Source: Augochlora pura (Eukaryota; Arthropoda; Insecta; Hymenoptera; Halictidae). Taken from it: a stretch of DNA of 64,000 bases. Below the pieces are notes generated by a model. That model did not search any database. It had not been told where the DNA came from and saw nothing but the letters and a program-made list of their open reading frames with translations. Below, one piece after another: positions 1 through 14,400 of this stretch; position 1 is the first letter of the stretch, and every line of letters starts with the position of its first letter. A program made the position numbers and the translations under genes. The stretch lies in contig NC_135773.1 in NCBI RefSeq assembly GCF_028453695.1, positions 22,679,782 to 22,743,781 on the forward strand, read 5' to 3'.

Positions 1-3000
1 TTGCAAAAGACAGTGTCTATGACAAAACTTTTAAAATGTGAAAGCCGTACGAAACAGGAAATAGTAGAACCATTCTACATAAAGGTAATTCACTGTATTA
101 ATGCTTCTATACATTGACACTTTTAGCCGAACTCTTTTATTATGTTCTAATTACGTTATACCATCATTATTAAATTAAAAGTGCACTTTGTGCATCTGAT
201 TAAGCACTGATTGTATGAATAGACATTTAATTTGTACGGTGTGTATATACAGACGGTTTCGTTCAAACGTTATTATATACTTCTATGTTACATAAGCAGC
301 AGTTTTTACTTTTAGATGTTTTGCGTGATGATTGTGGTTGGTAGTATTTTATATAATAACAACACTGTTGGCTTATTATTTGATGCTATTAACTGGCGAT
401 CCATATTCTGTCATTTCGTTGATTATATCAAGCGTTTTTGCTTGAAAAGTTTACCTTCTGAACACCCAAAATATGTGAAAGCACCTATTCAGGTACTACC
501 ATTTTCCTAATTAGCTTTAAAAAAAAGGTTTGTGATCTAGGTATTTATTGGGGTATCAAACAAATACGTATTTTCCTCTTACTGTTAGATAGCTTAATAT
601 TGTATAACTTAAATGTGAATGTGTATTTACAGCAGACAACACAATAGCATATACTGCAGTTGCTAGTTGTATATTATATCATTAACACAATAAACAAATG
701 CAGAAAGAAGAATAAACAACAGAGTGGACAATGGTTACTCTTAATTCTGACATATTTTGCAAGAATGCTGTATAAGTTTCTTGGATTGTCCTCTTATTCT
801 GTTTTATTCTTCTCCTTAATTCAGAATTAATTATGCTATTCAGATAATACTAAATGATTAGATGTTTCTTAGCAGAAATTATTTATTTTTTTTTTGTTTT
901 GCTACACATACTCATGTCATACAGAACAAAACACCATGAAGTCAATATATGTATATGCAGGAGATGTTGATGATACATGTTATATCATTAATATTTACTG
1001 TAATATGTTTACATGCATACTGTAATATGTCAACTGCATGTAGTTTGCGTTTCATTCTTGTTACTTAGAATGTATATGCTGCGACGTTGAAAATACTCTT
1101 ACTGACATAGATATTTGTGTAAAGAATGATAGTGTAATATAGTATTATAGTATAAAATCTAACAATAAGCAATGCGATTTGTACGCAACAAGAGCCGTTC
1201 TAATGGTGTATCGAATCATTTACAGGTTGTAGGAGAAATTGAACAAGTCTACTTTGAAAATACGAGCCGACATACGATGGCTAGTACTATTTACAATGTT
1301 CATTTGTATCCATCTGTCTACTTGAAAAATTTCCTACCTATTGACATTATTGTGTCCATTCCTGGAACTTTCCAAGATAAGTTATTGGAAGCAGGCACAT
1401 CGTATCAAATTCCTACAATCGATCCTGGAAAGTCTCACATAATTATTAAGGTAAATTACAGATATGAATTTTTGCAAAACAAATTAATGACTAACTTTAA
1501 TAACTTGTTCGTAGCTACCTAATTATTTAGAGAAAGACTGGTCATGCAGAGGCGAAATACTTGCAAACCCTCCAGAATTCTCAGTCTGGTCTTTCGAATC
1601 ATTTGACAGTGCACAGAAGGTTGTAATGGATTTGGGAATGCATACTTCCCACAAACACGGCTCTATCGTTATGGCATTATACTGTCCATTCTGGATGTTG
1701 AATAAAACAGGTTTAATGTTGTCTTATCGGGTGAGTACCAGTGGAAACATGTTCTCACTTAATTCATCTTTTAGAACGAAGTAATTGGCCATAACTTTCA
1801 AATTATTGGCTTATATATATTTTGCTTATTACATATGTACGTGTTCCTTTCAAACAACCAATCTTTCTGTAAATTTCGTACCTATTTTTGCTTATACTTT
1901 GTTCTAAAGTTTATTCTTCAGTTTTTGTTAGAATTTGATTAATAACTGCGCAACATAAATACATATTATTTGAATTGATCATAGTATTATGTAAATCCAT
2001 GATCACACAACGACGACGATTTTAGTAGCTATAGTGTGTGCGTTAGGCATGCCGTTCAACTTCCTGTGCTTGAGTCTGACTATTTACGCTATCTGTAATA
2101 TTTGTACCGCCTTATGCATGCTGGACGTAGTATAATGTTGCAAAACTCTTTCAATCAATCTGGTCGTATCTTATACAATACATTATTTTACAGAAGTCAA
2201 GTAAGGGTGGCAAAGAACACTCAAGTCCAACCAAGGTAGTGATATCACGTTACAGTACCTTTTCATGCTTTTAAGCTATGTGTATATTTACTAAATGAAC
2301 ACTATCGTATAGTGGTGGTTACATGATTCTATATAATTAATTTTGAGATGGAAGTATTACGTAGATCAAATTCTTTTTAAAAGTAGTTTTTGAAAGCGGG
2401 AATATTTTGTTTTCTTCTGATCGCGATTTACAGCATGTGGATCTTTATAATCTGTTTCTAAATAACATAAATAAGTTCAGCTTTATTTATGCAACATACA
2501 AACGTAAAATACAAGGCTCGTGAATTACTCTGATTCTACAGAATCATAAATATGAAGAAGCTTTCATAGAATTAAAATGATCATCTGAATCTTATAGATG
2601 TCATGAGAATTCAAAGAAAGGTATCTTTCAGAATTTGCTTTGTGTCAGGAAACCCCATCAACAACGTGCAGAGTACAGGAAGAAGAAAGCACGTTCGGTG
2701 ACGATACGCATTATTTTTATTTCATATTGGTGATGTTGATTCCATGTTACACTGTACAATCGAAACGTTTTATATAATCTGGTGACGTGGGTGTATCTAT
2801 GTATATTTTCTTGTTAATGTATTGTAAACCCCTATTCTGTCCTAATTAATGCTTTCTTTTCAACTAAACCTTCTACTGGAACTAACAATATCGAATATAA
2901 TGTTTTATTAACACCAATCTGTACATATGACATTCGAAGATTAAGACACATCACCATAGTTCCATTTTGTGACTAACTCATGTTGCAAGTTTTCTAAATT

Positions 3001-6000
3001 ATTTCATTCACTCATATTTTTTCCGTAGAGACGGAATTAACAAACGTGTGCAAAGTCCAAATGCTTCTACACAATCACCGCAGTTAATTTCTTGTACAAA
3101 AATTCTTGAAAATATGTTTCATGTATAAAACGAAAGAATTCGAAGATCAGAAAAATTTAGGTACATGAGTTTACAGGACTAAATTGTTAACCGGTGTTGG
3201 CAAATTTTTATGTATATTGTAATTGTTTGTATAACAATTTAATAACGTATAATATTGTTTCTTTGAATGAACGGTATTATACAAAAATAAAGTGAATAAA
3301 TTCAATTGCATTTCATTTGCACGTCTCAAGTAATTTGCTAAAACATGTGTCGAACAATATTATTGAAAGCATTTCATTGTGTGAATATTTTCAGAGCGGG
3401 GATGACTATTTAAATGTATTGTACCATCCAGAAAATTTCAAGGGACCCATACTATTCTCGTTTCGCTCGAAAGTATTCTTTGGTAAAAAAAAAGCAATGA
3501 TCAGAGTGGAAGACGGAGAATGGTCTGATAAGTTTCCAATTGACACTGCTGGAAGCGAAGGAGTGGTTGTTTGCAAATACAATGGGTTCACATACCAGGT
3601 TCTTACTTAATTAAACATTAAACAATTTTTATATCGAATTATTGAAAGATTATTTACGCGATCATAGAATGAATTAACACCGTTTATGTTTATAGATTGG
3701 AGTTCATAATCAATTGACCTATAATTCTTTGACAAAGCAGATTACATTTACACCATACTATGTAATCATAAATAATTCTAATTTCCTTCTTGAATGTCAA
3801 GAAGGTGATAGACCAGCTGATCCTATGTTTAAGGTAATTGTTCAAGAAATTAAAGTTGTTTCCTAATTAAAATTTTCACATATTATACACTACAGTGTTA
3901 TATTATATGTTAGATTCCTCCTGGCGAATGTACAGCTCTTTGGCCTCGTTCTGAAAATGAACAAAAAACATTAAGAGCCAAGATTGTAGATGAACCTGAA
4001 ACAACTGCACCGTTCATTTACACTGAAAGTCATACAACTTTACTAAAATTAGATAACAAGGTTTGCTCCTAAATGATATCTTTATATATTGTTATTTGTA
4101 CGTTGAAACTGTAGGTATAGAAAATCTGTTTTATTTGTCACTAGTACAACTAATATTTGTTTCGTTGACACATCAAGTTAAAGGTATTTGTTAACAGTAT
4201 GGCGGTATCAACGTGGATATTCAAGTCAGCGAAGGCGGAGTTTACGTTTCTCTATCCGTTTACACTTACGGAAATGCTCCAGCGTTGATCGTTAATCATA
4301 CTCCTCACACTATTCAATTCTGGGAAAAGGGCTCACTGAATGTTAGGTATGTATCTGGCTTGAAAAATTATTTAGTACAATTCCGCTGTTCAAGATTAAG
4401 ATAAGTACTTCCATTGTGCTAAGACTATGATTGTGTTCAGATCTGTACAGTCGTACAATAAAATGTTCTACACTTGGGAGAATCCTGCAGGTCAAAAGAA
4501 AATAGTATGGGAGGACAATAATAAAAAGGAGATTGAAGACACTCTGAGAAAGGTAGTTTACGAAATTCTAACTACTATATCTGTTACTACTATTATTCAA
4601 AAATCTATCTTTTAGGACAATTTAGGTGCTTTCCAACTGCCAGATCTAGAAGAAGAAGTATTTTATGTCTCATTTTTGGATGGTACTCAACGCATACTTT
4701 TGTTCACGTCGAACATGAAGATTGCAGAAGACTGTCAACTGGCAGGTGATTTCGAAACGATAGAACAAGAGGTGACAATAAGTATTCATGGAGTTGGACT
4801 GTCACTTGTGAATAACATAACGAGATCAGAATTACTATACATGTGCATAGCTAGGTAAACAGTCCGTATAAATTCATGTATAAATATCTAATATATAATG
4901 ATTTATTTATGCAATTATCGTTTTAATGTAGTTCTGGAATCATTTGGGAAGCAAGTAAATCCGTTGCCCATCGCTGGCGAGGTCTCAATACGAACGAGGT
5001 GAACATAATAGAAGAAGGCTACCAGAAATATATTCGAGAATTGCAAATAGGAAGCGATCCGTCGCATAAAATGATGCTTGAACCAAAATTAGAGGTAATC
5101 GAAATTACAAATGCAATCGTGCTAATTAAATTTTACAAAATTCAACACAATCAAGTTTGATTTTAGATTGATTACATGAACATGGAAATGTTGAGGCCGC
5201 ACCGTAGATTTCTGCGGCGAACCTTCCAAACAGGACTATGGTTGCAATACCGAACTTCGTTGCATCAAGTGCAATTACATGCAAAGATCAACAGGCTCCA
5301 AGTAGACAATCAACTCTCAGATTGTGTTTTCCCAGTCATTTTAGCTCCGGTACCACCTCCAAAGAGTGTCACTCAAAGTACCGGTATGTCTTTTTTTCTT
5401 TTTCCTGATTACACATACTTTGTATCATTTATTTATTATTTTATGCTTGTGTCCAACAGTCATGAAACCATTTGCTGAACTCAGTATGGTCAAACGGTTA
5501 TTAGAACACAGCAGTGTACAGCAGTTTCGGTACTTTAAGGTTCTCATACAGGAATTCCATGTGAAAGTAGATATTGTATTTATTAATGCCATAATGGGAC
5601 TGTTCGAGGCAAATGAAGTGAACGATACAGAAGAGGTAAATTCTAGTTGTACTATTCCCTTTAGTAAATGTACTTTTTAATAATATCGGTTATGTATTTC
5701 AGATTGATTTATTTAGAATAGATATGAAGCTAGTTGATAAGCCCTTGATGTACCACGTGAGCCTAATTACAACAGCAGAGCAGAAGAACTTCTTTGATTT
5801 GCTCCACTTCTCTCCATTGAAGGTTTGTTATCAACATTTTGAGGAAACATATATTTAATCGTACATTCTACAATTCTGCAATTATTTTACATTCCTTAGA
5901 TACACATAAGTTTCTCAATGTCTGGAAGTAGCAGTGGACCTTCGGCAGTGCCCCAAGTACTAAACGTGTTGTTACAAGGGATTGGTGTTACATTGACAGA

Positions 6001-7603
6001 CATCAACGACATTGTTTTCAAGTAATTGCCTTGTATAATTACCGTTAACCAACTGATCGTAATAATTAATTTTTCTTTTTATAGATTAGCATACTTCGAA
6101 AGGGATTACACTTTCATGACCAATAAGCAACTAATATCTGAAGCGACAATGCACTACGTTGGTCAAGCGATCAAGCAAGCCTATGTCCTCGTTTTAGGAC
6201 TTGATGTGATCGGCAATCCCTACGGACTTGTAATTGGTACTGTCAAAGGAATCGAAGACCTGTTTTATGAACCGTTCCAAGGTGCTATACAAGGACCTGG
6301 AGAATTTGCAGAAGGACTATTTCTTGGTGTAAGAAGTATGCTAGGTCACACAGTTGGCGGAATGGCTGGAGCCGTTTCAAAAATTACTGGAGCCATGGGT
6401 ACACATTTTGATTCAATTAGTAACTACTGATGCCATTATTGTAACTACTCATTTTATAATTATCGTATTTACTATATTAGGCAAAGGCCTAGCTGCTCTT
6501 ACATTTGACAAGGATTACCAAAGGAAACGACAGGAACAACTGAACAAACAACCCTCTAACTTGCAAGAAGGTCTCGCTCGGAGTGGTAAAGGTTTGGTAA
6601 TGGTACGTACAAAATGAGGACGGTGAAATGATTAAATAGATCTTGAATATATAAGAAGAAATGGTGAATGCTATAGGGGGTGTTTGATGGTGTAACTGGC
6701 GTCGTAATGAAGCCTATATCGGGTGCCAAAGAAGAAGGAGTGGAAGGCTTCTTCAAAGGATTCGGGAAGGGTGTCGTTGGTCTCGTTACTAGACCAACTG
6801 CTGGCGTTATAGATTTTGCTAGCGGATCGCTAGGAGCAGTGAAACGGTATAAAATAATTTACTCATTTTTATTAATGATTCAAGAGAGTTAATTAAACCG
6901 TTCGAATTATATTTTAGAGCAACAGAGTTAAATGAAGAAGTAAAAAGGACGAGACCGCCTAGATTTTTCCAGCCGGACAATTTAGTCAGGCCATACATAA
7001 GAGAACGGGCTGAGGGGCATAAGATTTTAATTGTATGTATAAGAGCTTCTTATTTTTACGAATCGTACAATTATCAGGTTTCATGAATTATTATTTCTGC
7101 AGGAATTAGAAAAAGGAAAATATTCAACCACAGATATTTATTTCTACCACACGTACATTTCTAAAGATGTAATATTACTCACAGACAAGAGGATAGCGTA
7201 CTTGGAACATTGTGACTTATTTGGTGGATGGAAGGTTGGTAGATTTCAAATCTAGTCAATTAATTGCAAAGTTTGTAAATATAAATGCAATCAGGTCGTA
7301 CGAAATAATCTTTTAGGTGGATTGGACCTATACGTGGCAAGAGATTGGCGAACTGCCAAAGTTAGTTGACAGGGGTATTCAAATTTCTATTAAAGACGGC
7401 ACGAGGAGGAGAAAGCTTGGAAAAATATTTGGTAGCGCAGATCAATCAAAAATACTTTTAATACAGGATCTCACAGTGCGACAGGTTAGTCATAAAAGTT
7501 ACGTTATATTATAAAAAAGTATGTTAAATTCTAACACAATTTTTATTGTCAACAGATTTTATATAGTAAGATACAAAAGCAAATTAATCAATGCGGTCTG
7601 TAA
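1..7603 (+). CDS. Vps13: Vps13 (VPS13A/C type), 3' part of gene, 22 exons
   Basis: VPS13 proteins are long rod-shaped lipid-transfer proteins at membrane contact sites. Exons read from the sequence: 1-84, 1226-1450, 1515-1730, 2194-2235, 3395-3598, 3696-3833, 3914-4060, 4198-4346, 4441-4552, 4616-4854, 4932-5094, 5167-5383, 5460-5635, 5703-5822, 5900-6021, 6085-6398, 6481-6602, 6677-6846, 6918-7032, 7103-7234, 7317-7484, 7556-7603 (TAA). Each has GT-AG borders and phases agree throughout, giving about 1140 residues. Residues 1 to about 500 are the VAB (SHR-BD) adaptor-binding domain; five repeat modules show the characteristic Asn (KNFLP, LLNKTG, INNSNF, IVNHTP, LVNNIT), so one of the usual six probably lies upstream. 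The ATG2-like C-terminal region holds YEPFQGAIQGPGEFAEG and GHTVGGMAGAVSKITG, nearly invariant in the family. The last 150 residues fit the PH-like domain. The start and N-terminal chorein domain are outside the window. The first two exon borders are the least certain. Confidence 0.95.
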
Positions 7604-8730
7604 TACCGAAAAGAAATGAAAGGAAAAGTCATATACGGCGAATAATTGAATATTTAAATAGAATTCATTAAACTAATAGTGCCTGGCATTCTAAACACAC
7701 AATAAGCTTAGCAAACAGAAATTTCGTGGGTCTACGTATTATAAAAGGTTTTTCTACAAACACTGTTCACAAGACTGATGTTCAATCGGAGTCATCCGAA
7801 ATTAGAAAAGAGTCAGTATGTAGTTACCTTTATTCTTGTTACAATCTCATATTGGATGAGAATTTCTATATTTTTATTGTCTACTGTTACATTTTTTACC
7901 GCCACTGTGCTGGTTTTAAAATCTATAATTTGTGTTGCACAGCATGATACCGTTGTTGTATTATTCTTTATTCCTGAGTATACTACAAACACTTAACAGA
8001 TATACTATACAATTCAGTAGCGATGTAAATATTAATGGAAAAGTGCATAAGAATGTAATGTTATACGCACACACTAAATTCGATTATACTTCTGTAGGTA
8101 CCTGTCTAATTGTGTTAACATTATATATGTGTACAGAATGAATTGAAGTACTTCTTGGGTGTACAGTACTATCCTAATATTTGATACTGTTTATTACTTG
8201 TTACTTGACCATTGTTTTTCTACATTACATGCTACATACGTATCCTTGGAAATAGATTGCACGACATAAGTGATCTAAAGTGACTCGTTACATCTTCTTC
8301 CACAGCTTGTAAAATTGAGAATACCTCGTCATACAGAAAAAAGATATACACACATAGCTGTATTATTACCTATTGTTTGTATAAATGAAATGTACTATAC
8401 GATGATAATTAAAAAGGCTTTTTGCTTTCTATTAATTTGATTGTTTCTTTGCATTAAGTACTCCAACACTACACAAAACCATTTCGATGTTACAATACCA
8501 CATTGGATTTGATGTATTGATAATATTTATGATCCTTCATTTGTTCATTTGCAAATGTTTCTATGTCTATATTCAGAATTGATAGGGAGAAAAATTTAGA
8601 AATCAAGAAAAGATTTTATTATTTTATATTAACCGTCTGAATAAATTTTACTAACGTGTCCATTTAGTGCTTCAGATTCAGTGCAGCATTGATATAAATA
8701 TTTGATAGTGTCGATAACCATTATTATTCG
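7604..8730. other. Vps13 3' UTR and AT-rich spacer
   Basis: No coding exon is recognisable between the Vps13 stop and the TMBIM start. An ATTAAA at 7667-7672 could be the Vps13 polyadenylation signal. Short open frames at 7726-8141 overlap one another and show no domain or splice support. The TMBIM promoter and 5' UTR must lie in the right half, but no TATA box stands out. Confidence 0.5.
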
Positions 8731-10086
8731 ATGCAAGGAGATCAAGTAACTCGAGAACTAATACCCGGCCCTCCACAGTTACCATCATTGTACAGGGGGC
8801 AGAAGATTCAGACAGTGAGTAGAAGAAAATAGTAACATACATTGTTCTAATTATTTAATTCATTATTAGGGACCGTATACCGTTACTGTCACTGATGAGA
8901 TGGTGGCACAAAGAGAAAGAGAAAATCAAGAACTATACAGAGCTTGGCGTGAGCAACAAGAAAGAAGAGCAATGGGACCAAATGGGGATGAAGAAGATTA
9001 TGTTGGCGATTTTAAGTATGAAGAAGTGAGAAGAAGCTTCATTAGAAAAGTCTTCTTAATATTAACACTGCAGTTGATATTTACGGCAGCTGTTATAGCA
9101 ATCTTTCTCTTTGTGTCAGTATTATAAATTACTAACATTACAATCATTAGTTTCAATAACTTAACAGTGTTTTCTGCTTATATTTCAGGGATGCTGCAAA
9201 AAAATTTATGATTCTACATTGGTGGATATGGATTATAGCATTGTAGGTGATATAAATATTAATTACATTGAATTTTTATAATCAGTTGATCGATCCATTA
9301 CCCTTTTTCAGTTTGTGCTTTACTATCTCCTATTGTACTGTGTCTTGTTCTGAACGTGCTAGACGCACGCCTCCTTTCAATTATATATGGCTGTGCAAAT
9401 TGGTGAGATAAATGATACTATTCAAGGAATGACTGATATAGAATATGCTCAGAATGCATAAGAGAAGAAGCAAAAGTTAAAATGTTATCATTTGCAGACA
9501 ATAGCCCTTTCGTATTTAGCTGCATTTGCTTCTGTCACATACGAGATTGAAATCATCTTAATGTCATTAGGCATGACATCGGCGATCACGTTTGGAATTG
9601 GTCTTTTGGCAACATTTTCGAAGGTACATTTGACACTGTAAGAACAAGAAAGCAATTCCATTATTTAAATGTAACTTTTTAATCACGTTACAGTTTGATC
9701 TAACGATGAGAACGGGACTGATGATGATCGTGGGATTGGCCTCTATACTTAGCATTGTTATAATGATTGTAGTGCTTATGTTTACATACATAAGAGTATT
9801 GCACATTATAATTTCTGTTATAGGAATGATGGTGTTATCAATGGTTAATATCAAACAAGTACTTCTTATGAATGATATACAATATTTAACATTGATGGTA
9901 ACGAAACAGTACATCTTACAATGTATGTTTTAGTATTTATATTTCGACGTGCAAACAATTATGGGTGGAAGAAGAATAGAAATGCAGCCTAACGAAGTCG
10001 TATTTGCAACAGTCCAAATTTATGTTGACTTTGTACTACTGTACCAATATGTTTTAATGTTCATGGGTTTAATGCATAATCAATGA
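8731..10086 (+). CDS. TMBIM/Lifeguard family membrane protein (Bax inhibitor-1 superfamily)
   Basis: Lifeguard/TMBIM proteins are multi-pass membrane proteins of ER, Golgi or plasma membrane that modulate Ca2+ leak and cell death; Nmda1 is a Drosophila member. Seven exons: 8731-8814, 8870-9114, 9189-9242, 9312-9402, 9498-9623, 9694-9843, 9934-10086 (TGA), 300 residues in all with consistent phases. The soluble N-terminus is short, proline-containing (IPGPPQLP) and then charged. Transmembrane segments follow from about residue 88 (VFLILTLQLIFTAAVIAIFL). Family marks are SERARRTPPFN in the loop after TM2, FDVQTIMGG near residue 255 and VQIYVDF near residue 280; the last two carry the Asp pair that forms the pH/Ca2+ latch in this family. 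The exon 2 donor is GTCAGT, chosen because only it keeps frame into exon 3. The intron at 9844-9933 is only 90 nt and ends in an in-frame TAG if retained. Which insect paralogue it is cannot be settled here. Confidence 0.92.
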
Positions 10087-10269
10087 ACGGTACGACTGAT
10101 GGAGAATATACCTGCATTTGTAATGTAATTTTGTTTTTAATGTTATCGCAGAAGAAATGAGAATGCTAATTAGTGCTAGTATCTGAGGTTCCAGTGCCTC
10201 CACGTTCACTTTTATACTTTAGCATCGAACGGGACCTACATTAATTTTAACGTGAACCAGGATCGGAAC

Positions 10270-10275
10270 AATAAA
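10270..10275 (+). terminator. Polyadenylation signal AATAAA for the TMBIM gene
   Basis: A canonical AATAAA lies about 185 nt after the TMBIM stop codon and is the first one downstream. The cleavage site itself cannot be seen. Confidence 0.5.
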
Positions 10276-11452
10276 GTATTTTAAATACTTTATTATTTAA
10301 ATAAGTATTTTCACTTTCTGACTAAAATAAAAATTTGATTTTTGAAAAGGTTTCAAGTAATAAAACACCAGTACTCGGCGATAATGCTTTCTTTATTCTG
10401 TAAGCTGTATATCCCCATCATTTTACTGCCTATCCTATCCGCAGTAAATTCTTTCTCAGCAGTGAACCGAAGTCGGTCAACCGAAACAAAAAATATTTTT
10501 ATATCAACCCTTGGCAATGAATCAAAATGTCAGGTCATTTCTGAAATCAAAACCTTTTACCTTTTATTTCATAATCCCTGAGGTACACTAATTTAGCTCG
10601 GAAAAAATTTAACTTCGCTCCCGTTCCCTATTTACAATCCTACCGTGTACTTTACAGCTATTAAATATACCTGTAACTGTGAACACGAAGCAATTGCTTT
10701 TATGGGCTTTCTGAATTACAGTAATCCCCCAAAGTCAAAACCGAAAGTATTTGTTTAGCTTAAACAAGTCGAGTCTTGGGATTGACTTTATAATCGCGGC
10801 CTCCTCGTAAAAAAGAGAGAGAGAGAAAGAGAACGAAACTACCTGGAAAGGCAGTGGTTAACTTTCCGGGGTGTACATTACTATGAATACATTTATTTAT
10901 TATTTAGTTACTTTATTTACGAACAAAGAAAATTTAATTAACTGTAGAAATGATCGACATTTCAAGAATATTGCAAATGCGTGGTCCAAAATCTTGCGAA
11001 GCGAAACGACAAGTCGAATATCGCGCCGAGTGTTTCAGATGGAGCATTAGGCGAACGGATGCGCGATAATGCTTAGATTTCTCATACGTGTTGTCACACA
11101 CATATATAGAACCCGCTAGTTTTATTCTGTCTCTCTCGATCGTCGCGTTTTCTTTCTAAATCAACTGCGCGAAGTTAGACAGGCATTAAAACCGTGGGGA
11201 TAAAATCGCTCAGAATGAAGAGGGGTAGATACGTCTCAGTATGGTGAAGCATATATACGATATAGTTTCCTACCTATATTACGCCAGTATCTTTTCATTG
11301 GAAGGAGGCATTCTGATCTCTGATCCATGATCCTTCGTGGCAGATAGAGGATGTTTTTATTCTTGAGCAACGGTGTTAACATTGTCTATTTCTCGTCTCA
11401 AGAACCATTTTCTTATTCTACACCATTGAAAAGTTTAATGTAATTGCCAGTC
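10276..11452. other. Intergenic spacer before Nab2
   Basis: AT-rich spacer with no recognisable exon. A short GA-rich tract sits at 10812-10832. The open frame at 10342-10581 has no domain, and the sequence around it looks like ordinary AT-rich spacer. The Nab2 promoter should lie in the last part, roughly 11000-11450, but no core element is clear. Confidence 0.45.
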
Positions 11453-14400
11453 ATGGACATACGTGGAATAGAAGTTACAAATCAATTGCGAGTAAGTAAA
11501 CGATCTACGCTTTTATTATGGCATTACATATCTTCCTAACTATTTGATCGTTTGTAATAAATTGGAGCAGAATAATCTTATAAAATTATTAATTACATCT
11601 CTGATGATTATTTGCTGTCGTTATTCTATCGACTTTCGGACTATTATTCTAGCGTTAGCCTAAAGAATTTTTAGTGTAAGCAAGATAACAACGATTAAAT
11701 GAATCTTATAGTAGATTTATTTATCATTTATAATCACTGCAAAAAGATCGAGATACGATGTAAAATGTACAAAGTACTGTATGTATAATGATGCAGATGA
11801 CGAAACCTTAAGATAGCCGTTTTTCTGCAGTTTAAAATCAACGTGATCAAGAAATTGTATCCCGTTGTTTATTGGAGCATACATAGTAATAAGAATGCTT
11901 TATCATTTTTTTTTCAGAGTGCCATTCGTGCTAAATTACTAGAATTAGGAGTTAGATACGACGAGGAATTACCAGATTATATTTTAGTAATGGTTGTAAA
12001 TAAAAAGTCTCGTCAGCAAATGCACGATGATCTATATCTGTTTCTAGAGAATTGTACGACTCCGTTTGTAGACTGGCTTCACGACCAAGTGTTAAAGAAA
12101 TTACAGAAGGTCACGGTAGCTAAAAGAAAATCGTTAAGGGAATTTGTGCCTACGGTTGTGGTTAAACAAGAGGAAGAAAGGAAAAAGAAAAAGACATCGA
12201 CGACCTCGTTCTTGGAAGATCAGGGTGTTAATCAAGCTCTGGAGAGGTCTTCCAATAAAAGTACAAAAGATGATAAATCATTCCATAAACAAAGTGGAAA
12301 ACCATCTGTGTCTAGTCAAAAGTTAGATACAAGTCAAGTCAAAACTGTAGAAAAGTCTGTAAAAAGTACAGGTCATGAAACTAAATCGGACGCTGGAATA
12401 GATCACAGTGATACTCAACAAACTGTTGCAAAAAAAGTACAGTCAAACGATAGCCAAGTGGGAAATGCAAATAAGGAACCAGTTGCTATTGAGGCTCCTG
12501 GTGGTAGGTTGGCAGAATCACGAACTGAAGTAAAAACAGATGTTCCTTCAACTAGAACATTGAAAAGACCATTGGATATAATAAATATTTCTCGCGAGAA
12601 CTCGGATAAGAAACAAAATGAAGCGAAGCGATCGAAGATTGAAGACGACGAGGAAAGTATAACAGAGGACAATGCGAAGAAATTAAAATCCTGTATCAAT
12701 AAACCAAAAGTCACGTCTGTTGTCTCTGTGAAAAATCGTCTTGGTATAGTGTCTCCCAGAAAGAAATTTGAAATTCACAGAGATAAGGCGGATAATGACG
12801 GCCGGTATCGACAGAATGAAAAACGTGTGGAAAAGCACAGGTTCGATGGCATTCGTAGTAACAATAATTTCCAAAGAGGAAGGAACTTCGAAATGGACGA
12901 ACGTACAAGGAGGAATCGTGAAACCGAATTGAAACACAATGATGCTGACAAAATTAGCAGCGATGTTAAGACACGATTGGGCAACTCTAAAGTTGACAAG
13001 ATATCGAAAAATATAGAATTAAGAGATAAGGTAAACTCCGCTGTAAAATCAAAGTCGGTTGGAAAACCTATGAGTACGATTAAAGATCGTTTAGGGATTG
13101 GACGTATGGATAGGCCACAGAAACAATTGGGTGTCAAAGAATCGATGGAATTCAAAAGTAAACCATTGGAGCAAGATCGGGATGCATTGAGTAACAACAA
13201 AAACATTAAAACTAGATTGGGACCATTGAAAAATAATTTTCGACCGATGGCAATTAAAGGTGGTTTCAATTCGATAAATAGACGTTCTCAGAGTAGCGAA
13301 GACGAGGATTATCTTAACTTAGGGGCGGAAGAAGAGATGGACGATGACGATCAATCTACTGGGAATTCTGGCCCCATTAAATCTCATATAATAGCCGTAA
13401 ATAAACTTACTCCAATAAAGACTGACAGAAAACGATTAAAACCATCGGAAAAAATTAGCAAGGAGTCCAGCGACGCAGAAGACATTGAAGATACTAAGAT
13501 ACCTAGCAAAGTAATCGTAACTCCAAGACCATTAAAACCGCTACAACCAACGCAGAAACGTGCCACGCAATCGTTGCTGTTACGAGCGGTTGCAGAAGCC
13601 AACCAGTCCGTCGTTACTCAGAAGAATCCTGAACCATCTCTATTTGTGTGTATAAAATAACAAATCGGTCATAGAATTACTTTTCTGTCACTATATTTTT
13701 CATTAATCTCTCTTAATCTATGTTTGCAGGATAAAAAGCAAATATTGAAACATCTTAAGCCGACTGCCGTTCGAGAAGTAGGACAAAATTTGTCAGTGCA
13801 TCTTAATTCTAATAAGAGATTGGTCATGGAAAAGATCCAGGTCGAGTTAAATACCGATGTTTCTGAGACGAAATTGAAGCCTTGTAAGTATGTTTGTTTC
13901 TAAGTAAGTACGAACGCGTATAACACCTAAAATTCTTTCTCTAATACATTTAGTATTGTACGATCTGTAGATGTACAACAATCGGTTAATGAGGAGCACA
14001 TGGACGTCGTAATGTCGTTGTTTCAAAGAAGCGATGACAACCAAAAATTTTTAGTTACTCTGAACGGATACAACAACAATCTTATCAAGGAAAAGACTGG
14101 GTCCGACGACGACGAACGACTGGAAATGGAGGTAGTTAATCGTAGCCGCAGTTAGTTAAATTATAAGCGCTTCACTTACTTTAGCCGTCTTAACACTGTT
14201 TCCATGAATCGTGTTCGAAGGTAAATGAAGACGATGAACTTGTGCTTTTAACAACACAAAATGATGTATATACCCAGAATGAGTCAGAAACATCTGTTTT
14301 TCAAGTAACCGAAGTCGATGGTGATATGGATGCGAATGGAAAAGAAAGAGCGGAAGAGAATAATGAAAACTGTAACACCGAGAATGTCGAGAAGACTGAG

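Noticed and set aside
316..510. 64-codon frame as an extra Vps13 exon
   Set aside because: It has a GT after CAG in phase 0, but no good acceptor precedes it. Exon 1-84 joins 1226 directly in phase and the joined text matches the family.
7726..8141. Three overlapping open frames after Vps13
   Set aside because: AT-rich, no domain, no splice logic; consistent with 3' UTR or spacer.
9567..9914. 115-codon - strand frame
   Set aside because: Shadow of TMBIM exons 5 and 6 on the other strand.
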